Part shown: positions 35,590 to 44,842 of the stretch, piece after piece
Layout: each line of letters opens with the position of its first letter
How positions within the stretch are numbered: the first letter of the stretch is position 1
Assembly: GCA_964653235.1 (NCBI GenBank)
Contig: CAZZCP010000004.1
Span: 13,619-77,618 of the forward strand
DNA length: 64,000 bases
From: CAZZCP01 sp964653235
Lineage (GTDB): Bacteria > Bdellovibrionota > Bdellovibrionia > Bdellovibrionales > UBA840
Direction of reading: 5' to 3'
Notes under the pieces: model-generated
Told to the model about the DNA's origin: nothing
The model's input: only the letters and a program-made list of their open reading frames with translations
Databases searched by the model: none
Made by a program: the position numbers and the translations under genes

Positions 35590-36144
35590 ATGATTTTTCA
35601 AGATTTACGTAAAAAAGTGTGGCAGCAATGGTCGGAGGAGTGGTTTCCAAAACTCACCGAAAGCCAGAGTGAAATTCAAAAAAAAGTCATCAACTATGCC
35701 AATGATTTTTTGGGTGGCCAATGGATGGGCATGGGCATGGAGATTGAGAAGCTCGACGACGAAGAAGTTGGTCTTAGGCTTCCCTACCGATTGCGCAACA
35801 AAGACATTCAAGGCGGAGTGCACACAGCTGCACTTTATACTTTGGCCGAATACACCAATCGACTCTATTGGCACCGTCACATCGACAGCAAGAACACCAA
35901 ATTTCGTGTGAAACAAGTTGAGGCTGAGTTTTTTGAAAGAGCTTTTAGTGAAGTCTATTCGCGTTTAAGGCTTGATGCTTCAGAGCGAGAAGCAAGGCTC
36001 TTTCGTCTAAGAAAAGAAAAAAAGATCGATACAGAAATCTATATTGATTTGTATGACTCTTATCAAAAGCGGGTTGCTCAGTTTGAATTTGAAATTGAAT
36101 TCATTCATGCCAGCCAAGAAGCTCTGCCCGAAAGTAATACTTAA
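35590..36144 (+). CDS. Hotdog-fold (DUF4442/PaaI-like) protein
   Basis: 184 residues. A central helix and glycine pattern (NKDIQGGVHTAALYTLAEYTN) and flanking strands (VGLRLPYRLRN, KQVEAEFFERAFSEVYSRL) resemble DUF4442 and PaaI-type thioesterases, whose active site lies at that GGVH helix. Substrate is unknown. The stop codon overlaps the next start (TAATG), so it belongs to the plus-strand run 34786-37551. The C-terminal part may be extra to the hotdog domain. Confidence 0.6.
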   Translation: MIFQDLRKKVWQQWSEEWFPKLTESQSEIQKKVINYANDFLGGQWMGMGMEIEKLDDEEVGLRLPYRLRNKDIQGGVHTAALYTLAEYTNRLYWHRHIDSKNTKFRVKQVEAEFFERAFSEVYSRLRLDASEREARLFRLRKEKKIDTEIYIDLYDSYQKRVAQFEFEIEFIHASQEALPESNT

Positions 36145-36560
36145 TGTCGAACTTTCATATTCTTTTATTTCTTTGCTTTTTGGCTTTTTCTTATAGCTGG
36201 TTTCAACAAAGGCCAGATATACCATGGAAAACACAAAGAAAAATTCACCAAGATATGCGCAATATCTTAAACCAAGCTGTGAAAATCGCCGCTCCCACGG
36301 CAGAAGAAATTGAAATCCTTCGACTTAGTAACAACATCAAAGATGCAAAGAATATGGAAGCCAATTTTACTATCAAGTTTTTGCAGCCTGATGACTTAAA
36401 AGCAAAAATTGAAATGCAAGGTGTTGCCAAGCTTAGCCTTATTGATGAAGTTGAAGACAGCTGGAGTATAGACGAGATTCAAATGGGTGATGATACCATT
36501 GAATTTCAAGAAGCCTTAAAAATTGAAATTTCACGACCGGATGCAAATAATGAACTATAG
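36144..36560 (+). CDS. Small membrane-anchored or secreted protein of unknown function
   Basis: 138 residues with one N-terminal hydrophobic segment (HILLFLCFLAFSYSWF) and no obvious cleavage site, so probably anchored with the rest outside the cytoplasm. The body is mixed strand/helix (ANFTIKFLQPDDLKAKIEM). No family is recognised. It starts at the stop of the hotdog gene, and the methyltransferase starts inside its 3' end. Confidence 0.6.
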   Translation: MSNFHILLFLCFLAFSYSWFQQRPDIPWKTQRKIHQDMRNILNQAVKIAAPTAEEIEILRLSNNIKDAKNMEANFTIKFLQPDDLKAKIEMQGVAKLSLIDEVEDSWSIDEIQMGDDTIEFQEALKIEISRPDANNEL

Positions 36561-37551
36561 CCAAGAAGACTCGATACAAATCGACCACGAAGGAAAATTC
36601 AAATACCTGGGAGAAGAGATTCCTGACCCTATACCCAAACTTTTCTTTGCTGACAATCAACTCTATATCGACTGGCACGACAAGAAAATACTCGAAATCT
36701 ACGATCAGGCCATTGTGGTAGAGAGTTTTGAAAACGGAAAGATTCAATTTCAAGGCATCGAAGAAAAGCTCAACTGGCAGATTCTCTATCTTGATGAATG
36801 GGACCGCATTCACTCCTTTACGCGTGATCACTACCCCTTGGTTTTTTCTAATCATGCTCAAGAACAGCTCTTTGATGCACTCGACTCTTTTGATGATGAT
36901 AGCTTTGTGTACCAAGGTAATACCTATACAACGAAGTCTTTTTATCCAACTGATTTTGATGCACGAAAGCCTGACTTTTGGACTCGCAAATATGAAGAGT
37001 CTGAATCTCCAGGTTTTGATCTTGGTATGCCTCACCCAGCCCTTGAAGACATAGAAAAAACTCTAAAGTTGCCCAAATCAAAGATTGCAGTTCTTGGCTG
37101 CGGCAGTGGGCATGATGCGGCTTTTTGGGCCAACCAAGGCCATATCGTTCATGCTTTTGATTTTTCAGAAAATGCCATAGCACTTGCCAAAGAAAAGTAT
37201 CCCGAAACCGAGCATCTTCAGTTTCATCAAACTGATGTCTTTCAGCTCGGTCAAGAGCACCATGAAGCCTATGATATTGTTTTTGATCACACACTCTATT
37301 GTGCGGTTCCACCCGTTCAAAGAGCGGAGCTGGTTAAACAATGGCTCAAACTTTTAAGGCCTTCCGGAAAGCTCATCGGTATCTTTTTTCAAATGCGCAA
37401 AATGGGCGGGCCGCCCTATGGTGGCTCTCAGTGGGAGCTGCAACAACGCACGAAGAAAAAATTTCGCACACTCTATTGGCAATACTATCGCAATAGTCCG
37501 GGCTGGAGAAAGGGCTTAGAGTTTATCGCCGTTCTCGAAAAAATGGGTTGA
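36550..37551 (+). CDS. TPMT-like SAM-dependent methyltransferase
   Basis: About 333 residues. An N-terminal region (residues 1-140) of unknown fold precedes a class I methyltransferase of the thiopurine methyltransferase type: motif I VLGCGSGHDAAFWANQG, then HAFDFSENAIALAKEKYP, then DIVFDHTLYCAVPPVQR and SGKLIGIFFQMRKMGGPPYG. Members methylate small thiols, halides, selenium or arsenic compounds. ATG 36550 (or ATG 36541) starts it. Its stop lies at the 3' end of RNase P RNA on the other strand. Confidence 0.8.
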   Translation: MNYSQEDSIQIDHEGKFKYLGEEIPDPIPKLFFADNQLYIDWHDKKILEIYDQAIVVESFENGKIQFQGIEEKLNWQILYLDEWDRIHSFTRDHYPLVFSNHAQEQLFDALDSFDDDSFVYQGNTYTTKSFYPTDFDARKPDFWTRKYEESESPGFDLGMPHPALEDIEKTLKLPKSKIAVLGCGSGHDAAFWANQGHIVHAFDFSENAIALAKEKYPETEHLQFHQTDVFQLGQEHHEAYDIVFDHTLYCAVPPVQRAELVKQWLKLLRPSGKLIGIFFQMRKMGGPPYGGSQWELQQRTKKKFRTLYWQYYRNSPGWRKGLEFIAVLEKMG

Positions 37552-37901
37552 GTGGTAAGACTGTAAGCCGGATTCTGTCTAAAAGAAATTTCCCAAATTT
37601 CTTTGAGGCAATCATTCCTCTGGGCAAGCCATTACTGACTTGCTCTAGCGATCTACCCGAAAGCTTGTACTGGCCGCACTCGGACGCTTTCCTATTTGAT
37701 CTTGCTCCATGCAGAGTTTAGCTGTTTTCACTCCAGCAGCTCCCAAAGATTCTCCCGTTCCCGAATCTAAGATCAATGCCCTGGACATTCTTTCTGTTCC
37801 ACTAGTCCTCGGCTTACACCGGAGGGGCGTTACCCCTTGCATTGCCATTTGGAGTCCGGACTTTCCTCCACTCAAAGAGCAGCGATCACCCGTCAAACCA
37901 C
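37552..37901 (-). ncRNA. rnpB: RNase P RNA (class A)
   Basis: On the minus strand, the 5' region contains GAGGAAAGTCCGGACTCC (about 37853-37873), the rnpB hallmark, and the 3' end contains ACAGAATCCGGCTTACAG. P1 can pair GTGGTTTGAC at the 5' end (37901) with GTCTTACCAC at the 3' end (37552). A central ACGGGTGATC and the CCCGTTCCCGAATC segment fit class A RNase P RNAs. Ends are estimated from P1, so a few bases of error are likely. It matures tRNA 5' ends with RnpA. It abuts the methyltransferase stop. Confidence 0.93.
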
Positions 37902-38062
37902 GAGATTACATATCACCATATACTTATAAAAGTCATGCTCTTTCAAATAAATCTACTATCTAGTTTTTCGACAATCCTGAAGAATCTGCAATGATTTGCA
38001 TAATTTAGATAAGATTAGAGCAAAAATTCTGCTTTCAGTCTATAATTTGCCACTATATAGAT

Positions 38063-39823
38063 ATGAACTGCCGTCAATTACTCTTATTACTTTTGCTCTT
38101 ACCCTTTCAGGTTTACTCTCAAACCTGTCTAGATCTCTTTGTCGAGCCCTTACAAAAACCTATTTTTCAAACACAATTCCAAGCTTTTCAAGCTGCAAGT
38201 AGCGATCAGAACCGTCAATATATTCGAGCCATTGAAAACGCAAGAGAAGGGTCTGCTTTGCCCATCGACTCTTCAAGAGAGAGTTTTTTGGTCGTAACTC
38301 AGCCTTTTTTAAAACAACATCAAGATCTTGGTCACAAAGACAAAACCCAGAACACAGCGATGGCAGGCTATGCAAAAAAAGTGCTGCTCGACTTGCTCCC
38401 AGAAGGCTTTATCTTAAGAAAATTCAATCACTTTAAGCGCATCGAGATCTCTTTTGAGAACACACCAGCGAATCATGCAATCGCAAGAGAGGTTCTCAAC
38501 CAATTTCTTTTGCATATGCAGGCAAAAATTCAAGAGTTTCCGAGCATGGTGTCGGGAATTGAGAGAAACTTTGCACCTGGTAGCCCTGAATCCAATCCGA
38601 ATCGAGTCTTTTCAGTTGGCATTGGAGACACTGCCTATCAAGCCAATCGCGCCGAGAGAGAGTCACGTAGATTTGCTAGCAATCAAACACCAGGACAAGC
38701 AGAAAGCCCGATTTTTCATTTTAGGGATCTCACTGATCGCGTAGAACAACAAAATAAGAGAATTCACGAAACCCGAGAAGTTTTGGAGCGTGAGTTTATA
38801 AGTTCTGATGCAGTTTACGTGAAAACACGCTTAGATCGATCTCCAAAAATTGAGGTAAACCTACCAAGTATCATCACCATGTCTGTAGTGGCAAAATTAA
38901 TGGGCGAAAGAGCTCAATACAAAAGCCAAAGAGACTTTATCGATCGAGCACAGCAAGATTTGCAGAACACATTTGCGCGCAGATTTAATAAAAAAGAAGT
39001 CGAGGCCCTTCTTGATTTTGCTGATGCCGTAGCTAGCATTGAAGCCCCCTTTTATCTTGCTGAACGAAGACATGCTCTTTTAGATCAACTCGGTGAGCGT
39101 ATGGCGGTTTTTGATATCATTGATGCCGGTGGAGTAGCTCTCTATATGGACGCGCTAATGATTGCACAAAGAAACCCGAAAAGCCTTAAAGAATTTGAAG
39201 ATGCTGCAATATATGGTGAAAGAGCAACGACTCGCTATTTAGAGAAGCAAAGAAAGAATCTTTTAGATGCAATGAGGTTCACTTTGGGTGAGGAGCGGCT
39301 TGCGCAAATTTTGGATCTCTACATCTCTCATGGTGCTTATAAAGCTGATGAAAGTCCTTTTCCTTTTGGGTTTAGCGGCGATGATATTGGTTCTACTTTT
39401 TTAACTCGAAAAGAATATCTTGAACTGGCTCAAGAAATTGCCAATCGAAAAATCGATTTACGAAATGAGGATTTTAGTGTTGATACTCTTCATTTAAACT
39501 TGAGAATGGCCTTTAGCTTGAATGAATACACCAATTCACGGGTTCCATCAAATGGCGATAGTCCCAGGGTTGCAGCACAAAAAGTTTTTTCAAAGATGGA
39601 AGAGCAACTGAAAGTGATCGAATCTATTGTCAACAAAGACGTAAATTTTCATGAGTTGCGTACCCTGTTCTTGGTTCTAGAGAGACAGTCTACAAATCAA
39701 ATGATTTTGCATGCTTTTGCAAAAAACACTTTAACTTCAAGGCAAAAAGAAATTCTACGAGAGCTAGTACAAAAACTCATCATAAAGCATAGATACACTC
39801 ATTTATCTATAGAAATTCATTGA
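38063..39823 (+). CDS. Large secreted protein of unknown function
   Basis: 586 residues with a strong signal peptide (MNCRQLLLLLLLLPFQVYSQ) and one cysteine just after cleavage. The rest is charged and mostly helical (FLKQHQDLGHKDKTQNT, RRFNKKEVEALLDFADAVAS, YLEKQRKNLLDAMRFTLGE). I recognise no domain. It may be periplasmic or secreted. A TATAAT hexamer lies at 38041-38046, about ten bases before a possible start site, but no -35 and no ribosome site is obvious. Its last 17 bases overlap the convergent exporter gene. Confidence 0.65.
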   Translation: MNCRQLLLLLLLLPFQVYSQTCLDLFVEPLQKPIFQTQFQAFQAASSDQNRQYIRAIENAREGSALPIDSSRESFLVVTQPFLKQHQDLGHKDKTQNTAMAGYAKKVLLDLLPEGFILRKFNHFKRIEISFENTPANHAIAREVLNQFLLHMQAKIQEFPSMVSGIERNFAPGSPESNPNRVFSVGIGDTAYQANRAERESRRFASNQTPGQAESPIFHFRDLTDRVEQQNKRIHETREVLEREFISSDAVYVKTRLDRSPKIEVNLPSIITMSVVAKLMGERAQYKSQRDFIDRAQQDLQNTFARRFNKKEVEALLDFADAVASIEAPFYLAERRHALLDQLGERMAVFDIIDAGGVALYMDALMIAQRNPKSLKEFEDAAIYGERATTRYLEKQRKNLLDAMRFTLGEERLAQILDLYISHGAYKADESPFPFGFSGDDIGSTFLTRKEYLELAQEIANRKIDLRNEDFSVDTLHLNLRMAFSLNEYTNSRVPSNGDSPRVAAQKVFSKMEEQLKVIESIVNKDVNFHELRTLFLVLERQSTNQMILHAFAKNTLTSRQKEILRELVQKLIIKHRYTHLSIEIH

Positions 39824-40571
39824 TCCAGTCGTAGCTCATCTTCACGATCAACACAAATTGCATCACTAAAACCACATTGCGAACAAAATGATTGCCCTTC
39901 ATCACTGCTGTTTTGGTTCCGATATACATACTAATGATGCCGCCAATCAATAAGGGCCACACACCAGGCCAGTAAACCCAGCCCTGGTACAAAAAGTAAG
40001 CCATTGAAGTAGAAAGCGAAATCACAGCATAATACTTCATGGTGGCAGAGGCTTCGATAAAACTAAGCCGCTTAAACAGAGTCAAAATAAAAATCATCAA
40101 GACTCCCGAGCCAACTCCAATCATTCCTTGATACAAACAACTCAAAACAAAGAGCACATTAAAGAGCAAGTTTTGTCGATCGGTAGGAGCCTCTAAGGTT
40201 TTAAGTCCCATCTCTTTTTTCACTAGAGCCAAAACAAAAAAGAACAACATCGAAAAAATCACAATCAAAGTTAAAGATTGTTCTGAGAAGAAACCCACAA
40301 GACTTGCGCCAAACAAGCTGAGAAAAAAACAAAGAACCAAATGAAACCAGTGAAGTCTTTCAGAATAGGCGTAATTAGATTTTCGGTAGGTCAAAAGAGT
40401 AACAATCACACCTGGCAATACAGCTACCTTCATGGTTCCTAAAACCTCTAGAGTGGCCTGCTCTTTGAGAATAAAAAGCCCCAAGGGCAATAGAATCAGC
40501 CCGCCGCCGCCGGCAATTGCAGTAATAAAGCCAGCGAGAAGAGCGCTAAGAAATAGAAGAAATTCAGTCAC
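39807..40571 (-). CDS. TSUP (TauE/SafE/YfcA) membrane transporter
   Basis: 254 residues with about eight membrane segments and the family signature LSALLAGFITAIAGGGGLI at the start, repeated in weaker form later (LYQGMIGVGSGVLMIFIL). This family exports or imports sulphur-containing anions such as sulphite or sulphoacetate; the substrate is unknown here. ATG 40571 starts it. It converges with the large secreted protein gene (17-base overlap) and lies next to the frameshifted protease gene. Confidence 0.85.
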   Translation of the reverse strand: MTEFLLFLSALLAGFITAIAGGGGLILLPLGLFILKEQATLEVLGTMKVAVLPGVIVTLLTYRKSNYAYSERLHWFHLVLCFFLSLFGASLVGFFSEQSLTLIVIFSMLFFFVLALVKKEMGLKTLEAPTDRQNLLFNVLFVLSCLYQGMIGVGSGVLMIFILTLFKRLSFIEASATMKYYAVISLSTSMAYFLYQGWVYWPGVWPLLIGGIISMYIGTKTAVMKGNHFVRNVVLVMQFVLIVKMSYDWINEFL

Positions 40572-40624
40572 TCCCTAAGGCTTACAAAATCATAGAGTGA
40601 AAGGCAATTCGCTATAAGACTTGC

Positions 40625-42213
40625 CTAGTTTGTGCAAATTGGTAGCTCAAATTTTCCATCATTTTCATTGTGATATTGTACATAATGATTATAAAAAAGA
40701 TATTTGTTAGATCCTAGATAATTTATTGCTTCTGTCGATCTCTTCTCATCATCATGAAGCAATTCGCAACTTGAATAATGCATACAGTTCCTTCTTCCAG
40801 CATGCAAATTTATAAAAAAAGAATCGAAAGTTTCAGTATAGCTACTATTTTCAATTAGGCTTGCAACGAAATGATTTTCTCTAGAATGATAGACCACTTT
40901 AAATCTCAATAGAGCTGCTTGGAGTTCTGTTTGCAACAATAGTTGAGAATCTACAGTGATTTTACCGTAATCATAGTAATAAAAAGGTACATCAATTAGA
41001 AACTCTGAATCTTTCTTTTCTTGAGAAATACATTTGGGTGTCATTGGAAAAAGCTCCCTATACTCATGACTCTGTAAGTGAGCTAAAAAGCTACGAAGTG
41101 TATCCGAAAAGGAATTTGAATACGATCTTTGATAAAAACGATGCATCCAATAGGGATTGTGTTCCTCCCATTCAACAAATGCAGAGCTTAGGCTAAGATA
41201 GTCTTCATACTTTTGTTTTTCATCTTCTGAGACTCTAAAACCAAATGAAGGCATAAAAAGACTAATTGTTCTTTTAAAATCAAAATCCCATTGCAGTGTA
41301 CAAGTAAGTTCAGGAGAGGGATTGAAATAAGATATACAATGAGCATTACTACCAATAACCATCTTCACCTTATCATGATCATAAGTATATTTGGTGCCCA
41401 TAAAAGTATGTTCAGAATCATCAATAGGCGTTGCATACAGAACTCCAAGTAACTTTCCACCAAAATGAAAAACACCTGAGCCCGAATTACCTTCGATTAT
41501 TCTTTTATCACAAAGCATTGCAAACTCCTTAGAACTTGGCGACATATACGACATATCAGGATTGTACACAACCGAGTTCATAACAGATTTACAGCTTGTT
41601 TTGCGAATCTGTGCGGCAACTTTTACTGTTATAGGTTCTGTAGAAGTGTTTAATTCATTCTTGTAAAAAAATGCAGGATAAGCAATCAAGTCCGTATCCT
41701 TTGGAATTCCTCCTAAATCAACTTCAACTGGTCTTCGATTTGTAGTTTGTGAGAGACGAAGTATGGCCCAATCCTCATTCCCAAGTTTTTCAGTTTCTTC
41801 TTTACTTATATCAACCAGTTCGCTACATGCAAATTTCTGAGCCTTTTGTGTTTGGAAAAAAGATAGTCGTTGAACCACAAGTCTCTCCTATCGTTCTTTG
41901 CTTTACACAATGTTTGTTGGTTAAAATCGTATCTGGTGAAATCAATGTTACAGAGCAAGCATTCAACTTATATTGATAGGTTGTTGAGTTATACGTACTA
42001 GAAACCAAATTCTTTTCTACCCTCGCCATTCCACCAACGTGCTCGGGACAATCATCTAGAGACTCACAATCAATACTTAAATTACTTTGTGCAGAGAGAG
42101 CATCTTCAATATTGTCTGTCGAAAATAAATTCATTTTCATCTTTAGAAGAGCTACAGTTCACCAACGAAAAGCTAAGTACCAAAGATAGAAAAGCTACAG
42201 ACAATTGCTTCAT
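40625..42213 (-). pseudogene. Trypsin-like (S1) lipoprotein gene with two frameshifts
   Basis: Three overlapping frames make one recognisable gene. Frame 1 (42106-42213) has AAGGAG before ATG 42213 and a signal peptide ending in LVNCSSSKDE. Frame 2 (to 41823) carries the catalytic histidine (CSVTLISPDTILTNKHC). Frame 3 (41878 to 40625) carries the catalytic aspartate (EDWAILRL), the serine (IIEGNSGSGVF) and a ~250-residue extension. Each shift needs one base less; the second is at a run of six T (minus strand, about 41860) where five would restore the frame. Either a decaying gene or local assembly error. All three catalytic residues remain intact, so decay would be recent. Confidence 0.72.
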
Positions 42214-42514
42214 TCCAACTCCTTTTTTTCCACCTATCTGTGCAAAAGATATGCCACAAAAACCCACTTTGGTAAAACAGATTTAGCTCGATATTTCAAA
42301 TACTTAGATAAATTTTTGTAAACAGCTCTTGGCAAAAAATGAAATATTTACAGTCTCATGACACTTTTCGATTATAGCGAAATGGCTTTCATTCACTTAT
42401 GTAAAGAATAAGTAAATGCTTTGACCTGAGGCTTTTTTTACGTGTTCCAGCTGTCCTTATAGATAAATTTAAGAAGTTTTATTAAAAACAAACTGTAAAT
42501 CGAAAGGGGGGCTC
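42214..42514. other. Divergent intergenic region, nothing recognised
   Basis: 301 bases between the start of the protease gene (minus) and the ClpP-like gene (plus). No RNA gene, repeat or clear promoter pair seen. Confidence 0.4.
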
Positions 42515-43123
42515 TTGATTTACAGAATTCTACTATTTCTCTTTATGGGGACGCATTCATTACAAGCTGCTATTACTTTTCAAAAAGACCTGCAGCAAAC
42601 TCGCATTACCGCACAACGAATTGGCGATCGCAATCAATTAAAACTAGAGGGACCAATACCAAGCAAGGCTCATTTGTTTCAGCCCAGCGTCTTTTTGCTA
42701 CTCATGCAAAGAGCTCTTGCTTCGCTTCCAGAAACAAAAACACTAGAATTTGAAATCAATTCCAGTGGTGGTTCAACACTAGAGCTTATAGAGCTCCACC
42801 AACTTCTTCGAGCTCACTGCCCTATTGATGATTGCTTACTCGTAACTCACATCGAAGAAGAGTGTTCTTCTGCATGTATTGCTCTATTTTTGATGGGAGA
42901 TAAAAGAAGCGCCGCCCCCGATGCAGAGTTTGGCTTTCATGCACTTCAAGAATGCAACCCACAAACTGGCCTGTGTCGAATGATTCCAGGAATGGCTCAG
43001 AAAATTTATATAGACTTTGGAATAAAATCCTCTTGGCTTGAAGAAAATTTTGATCTTTTTGATCAAAAAGATTTAGAGTATCAATCTCCCAATCAGTTAA
43101 ATGACTCTGGACTATTTTCATAA
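42515..43123 (+). CDS. Secreted ClpP-like serine protease fold protein
   Basis: 202 residues with a signal peptide (MIYRILLFLFMGTHSLQAA). The mature part has the ClpP/crotonase pattern of COG3904-type periplasmic proteins: FEINSSGGSTLELIELH, then the candidate nucleophile segment ECSSACIALFLMGDKR, and a histidine in AEFGFHALQ. Four cysteines could form disulphides. It could be a periplasmic peptidase, but the catalytic third residue is not identified. The start is TTG 42515 with a strong G-rich ribosome site (AAGGGG) ahead. The barrel gene follows after 32 bases. Confidence 0.7.
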   Translation: MIYRILLFLFMGTHSLQAAITFQKDLQQTRITAQRIGDRNQLKLEGPIPSKAHLFQPSVFLLLMQRALASLPETKTLEFEINSSGGSTLELIELHQLLRAHCPIDDCLLVTHIEEECSSACIALFLMGDKRSAAPDAEFGFHALQECNPQTGLCRMIPGMAQKIYIDFGIKSSWLEENFDLFDQKDLEYQSPNQLNDSGLFS

Positions 43124-43155
43124 GCCAAACTTTTAGACCTGAAGGAATATCGATT

Positions 43156-43943
43156 GTGTGGTGGCTCCATCTTAGTTTTTTATTTTCTCAATTTGCATTG
43201 GCTTCACCTAAATTCCAAATTGGCTTAGAGACTGGAGCCTTTTGGCAAATTAGAAATGACCTACAAAGGCCGCAAAATACTTCAAACAGCTTGATAAAAC
43301 TTGATGAAATAGATTCTGAACCAGAGCTATTTTATCGTCTCGAAAGTTATTTTTATGCCACCGAAAAACATGCTTTTCGATTTCTATACGCCCCCTTGAG
43401 CATAGAGCTTAAAAATCGCCCTACCGAAGTTCTTGTTTTAAATGATCAAACTTTTGCCTCCGGAGAAGAAATAAGCTTTCTTTATCGCTTTAACTCCTAT
43501 CGACTCACCTATTTTTACTCGATTTATCGTACGCAAGAGAAACAACTGAACATCGGCTTCACTGCTAAAATTCGTGATGCAAAAACAGAACTCAGACAAG
43601 GCAATAGATCAACAAGTTTTGACAATCTAGGCTTTGTGCCTCTTCTCTACTTTGAGTATCTAGAACCTATTTTCTCAAATTGGTTTTTTCATTTTAACTT
43701 CGATGGCTTAGCCGGAGGCCCGGGTAGAGCCTTTGATTTTTCATTCAAGCTTAGAAGAAAGTGGCAAGATCTTGGTTTTTAGGCTTTGGAACCAGAACTC
43801 TTGAGGGCGGAGTAGACAATGATGAAATCTACAATTTTACTTTCTTACAGTACGCTGTTTTAGATTTCGTTTTTGTTTTTAGTATTTTGTTGGCCAAAGA
43901 AATACAACTTTGTTTTAAGCTAGGGCTTATTCTATCAAGATAG
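43156..43943 (+). pseudogene. Outer-membrane beta-barrel protein gene, frameshifted near its end
   Basis: The first frame (208 residues, signal peptide VWWLHLSFLFSQFALA, stop at 43782) has amphipathic strands typical of a barrel (KFQIGLETGAFWQI, AFRFLYAPLSIEL, GLAGGPGRAFDFSFKLR). The missing last strands continue in the next frame at 43761-43943: GFGTRTLEGGVDNDEIYNFT, LQYAVLDFVF. The RTLEGG-DNDE-YNF pattern is a common ending of this kind of barrel, so the gene was probably one frame. The shift lies at about 43763-43777. A second shift near 43870 may have removed the aromatic terminus. GTG 43156 has AAGGAA ahead. Confidence 0.6.
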
Positions 43944-44090
43944 AGCCAATATCTTCAACTAAGCCGAATGCTATAATCAACCATTCCTTATCCCATTGAA
44001 ATCACTTTGCAAACTCCAAATGTCTTATAAAATGAGTCCGAATCAAGGAAGAGGCTCGTATTAGCTAGGAAAAAATGTTGGTAAGCCGCC

Positions 44091-44119
44091 TTGACGATAC
44101 AGATTATAATCTGTATTTT
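44091..44119 (+). promoter_or_regulatory. hicA promoter with a 20-base perfect palindrome
   Basis: ATACAGATTATAATCTGTAT (44097-44116) is its own reverse complement. It lies exactly between a TTGACG -35 (44091-44096) and a TATTTT -10 (44114-44119), spacing 17, so a dimeric repressor, probably HicB, could block the promoter. The implied start site is at or near ATG 44125, so hicA mRNA may be leaderless; no ribosome site is visible. Confidence 0.65.
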
Positions 44120-44124
44120 AAAAT

Positions 44125-44319
44125 ATGTCTTTAAGTGGAAAAGAGCTAGTTAAGCTGTATGAGAAAAATGGATGGAAACTAGACCGCGTAAAGGGCTCTC
44201 ATTTTATTATGAAAAGTAAAAAGACGTGCGAGACTATTCCGATTCCCGTTCATGGCAATAAATCGATTGGAAAAGGTTTAGAAAAATCTTTATTAAAGAA
44301 ACTAGGAGTGAAGAAATGA
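44125..44319 (+). CDS. hicA: HicA-family toxin (mRNA interferase)
   Basis: 64 residues of the YcfA/HicA double-stranded-RNA-binding fold: GKELVKLYEKNGWKLDRVKG then the catalytic histidine in GSHFIMK, and a basic C-terminal half ending LEKSLLKKLGVKK. The toxin cleaves mRNA in the cytoplasm and is neutralised by HicB. ATG 44125 sits just after the palindromic operator. The stop overlaps the hicB start (ATGA), the usual toxin-first HicAB order. Confidence 0.9.
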   Translation: MSLSGKELVKLYEKNGWKLDRVKGSHFIMKSKKTCETIPIPVHGNKSIGKGLEKSLLKKLGVKK

Positions 44320-44747
44320 CTTTTTTCGCAAAAGTTCATAAGGATTCAAAAGGCGGCTATTGGACTGAGTTCCCTGATCTAAATATACCAGGCTCGGAAG
44401 GGCGAACATTAGATGAGGCCTTGGAGAATTCTAAAGAAGCTTTAGAAGGTGTTTTGGAAAGTCTGTTTGACCATAAGTGTGAAATTCCCTCTCCTCGAGA
44501 ACGAAAAGGCAAAAATTGGCATGCCGTAGAAGTTGATGAAACAATCGCTATTCCAATTATTTTGAGAAAATTACGATTAGCTCATGATTTAACTCTAAAG
44601 CAGATGGCTAAAGAACTAGGGATTGCCTATCAGTCTTATCAAAAATTAGAGACCCTTGGAAAAGCCAATCCAACGATCAAGACACTTCGTAAAATCGCAG
44701 ATGTTTTTGGTATGACAGTGCTAGAGCTATTGGAAGAATCTGCCTAG
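44316..44747 (+). CDS. hicB: HicB-family antitoxin with XRE-type DNA-binding domain
   Basis: 143 residues. The N-terminal half is the partial RNase-H-like HicB fold (AKVHKDSKGGYWTEFPDL, then GRTLDEALENSKEALEGVL). The C-terminal half is a helix-turn-helix of the XRE type (LRLAHDLTLKQMAKELGIAYQSYQKLE). It binds HicA and is expected to repress the operon, probably through the 20-base palindrome at 44097-44116. It overlaps hicA by four bases. Confidence 0.9.
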   Translation: MTFFAKVHKDSKGGYWTEFPDLNIPGSEGRTLDEALENSKEALEGVLESLFDHKCEIPSPRERKGKNWHAVEVDETIAIPIILRKLRLAHDLTLKQMAKELGIAYQSYQKLETLGKANPTIKTLRKIADVFGMTVLELLEESA

Positions 44748-44760
44748 AGCTAGCAAGTAA

Positions 44761-44837
44761 TGGTAGGGGCACCAGGACTCGAACCTGGGATCCTCCGGTT
44801 ATGAGCCGGATGCTTTAACCAACTAAGCTATGCCCCC
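44761..44837 (-). tRNA. tRNA with CAU anticodon (elongator Met or Ile2)
   Basis: 77 bases, cloverleaf complete: acceptor GGGGGCA / TGCCCCT, D-arm with GTTGGTTAA, anticodon stem TCCGG / CCGGA with loop CTCATAA, T-loop TTCGAGT, and encoded CCA (44761-44763). The stem lacks the GGG/CCC pairs of the initiator, so it is elongator tRNA-Met or the lysidine-modified tRNA-Ile. It starts five bases after the rpoD stop on the same strand and is probably co-transcribed with it. Confidence 0.92.
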
Positions 44838-44842
44838 TCAAA

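Noticed and set aside
42106..42213. Separate 35-residue lipoprotein peptide
   Set aside because: Its signal peptide and NCSS start directly precede the protease frame; it is better explained as the first part of a frameshifted gene.
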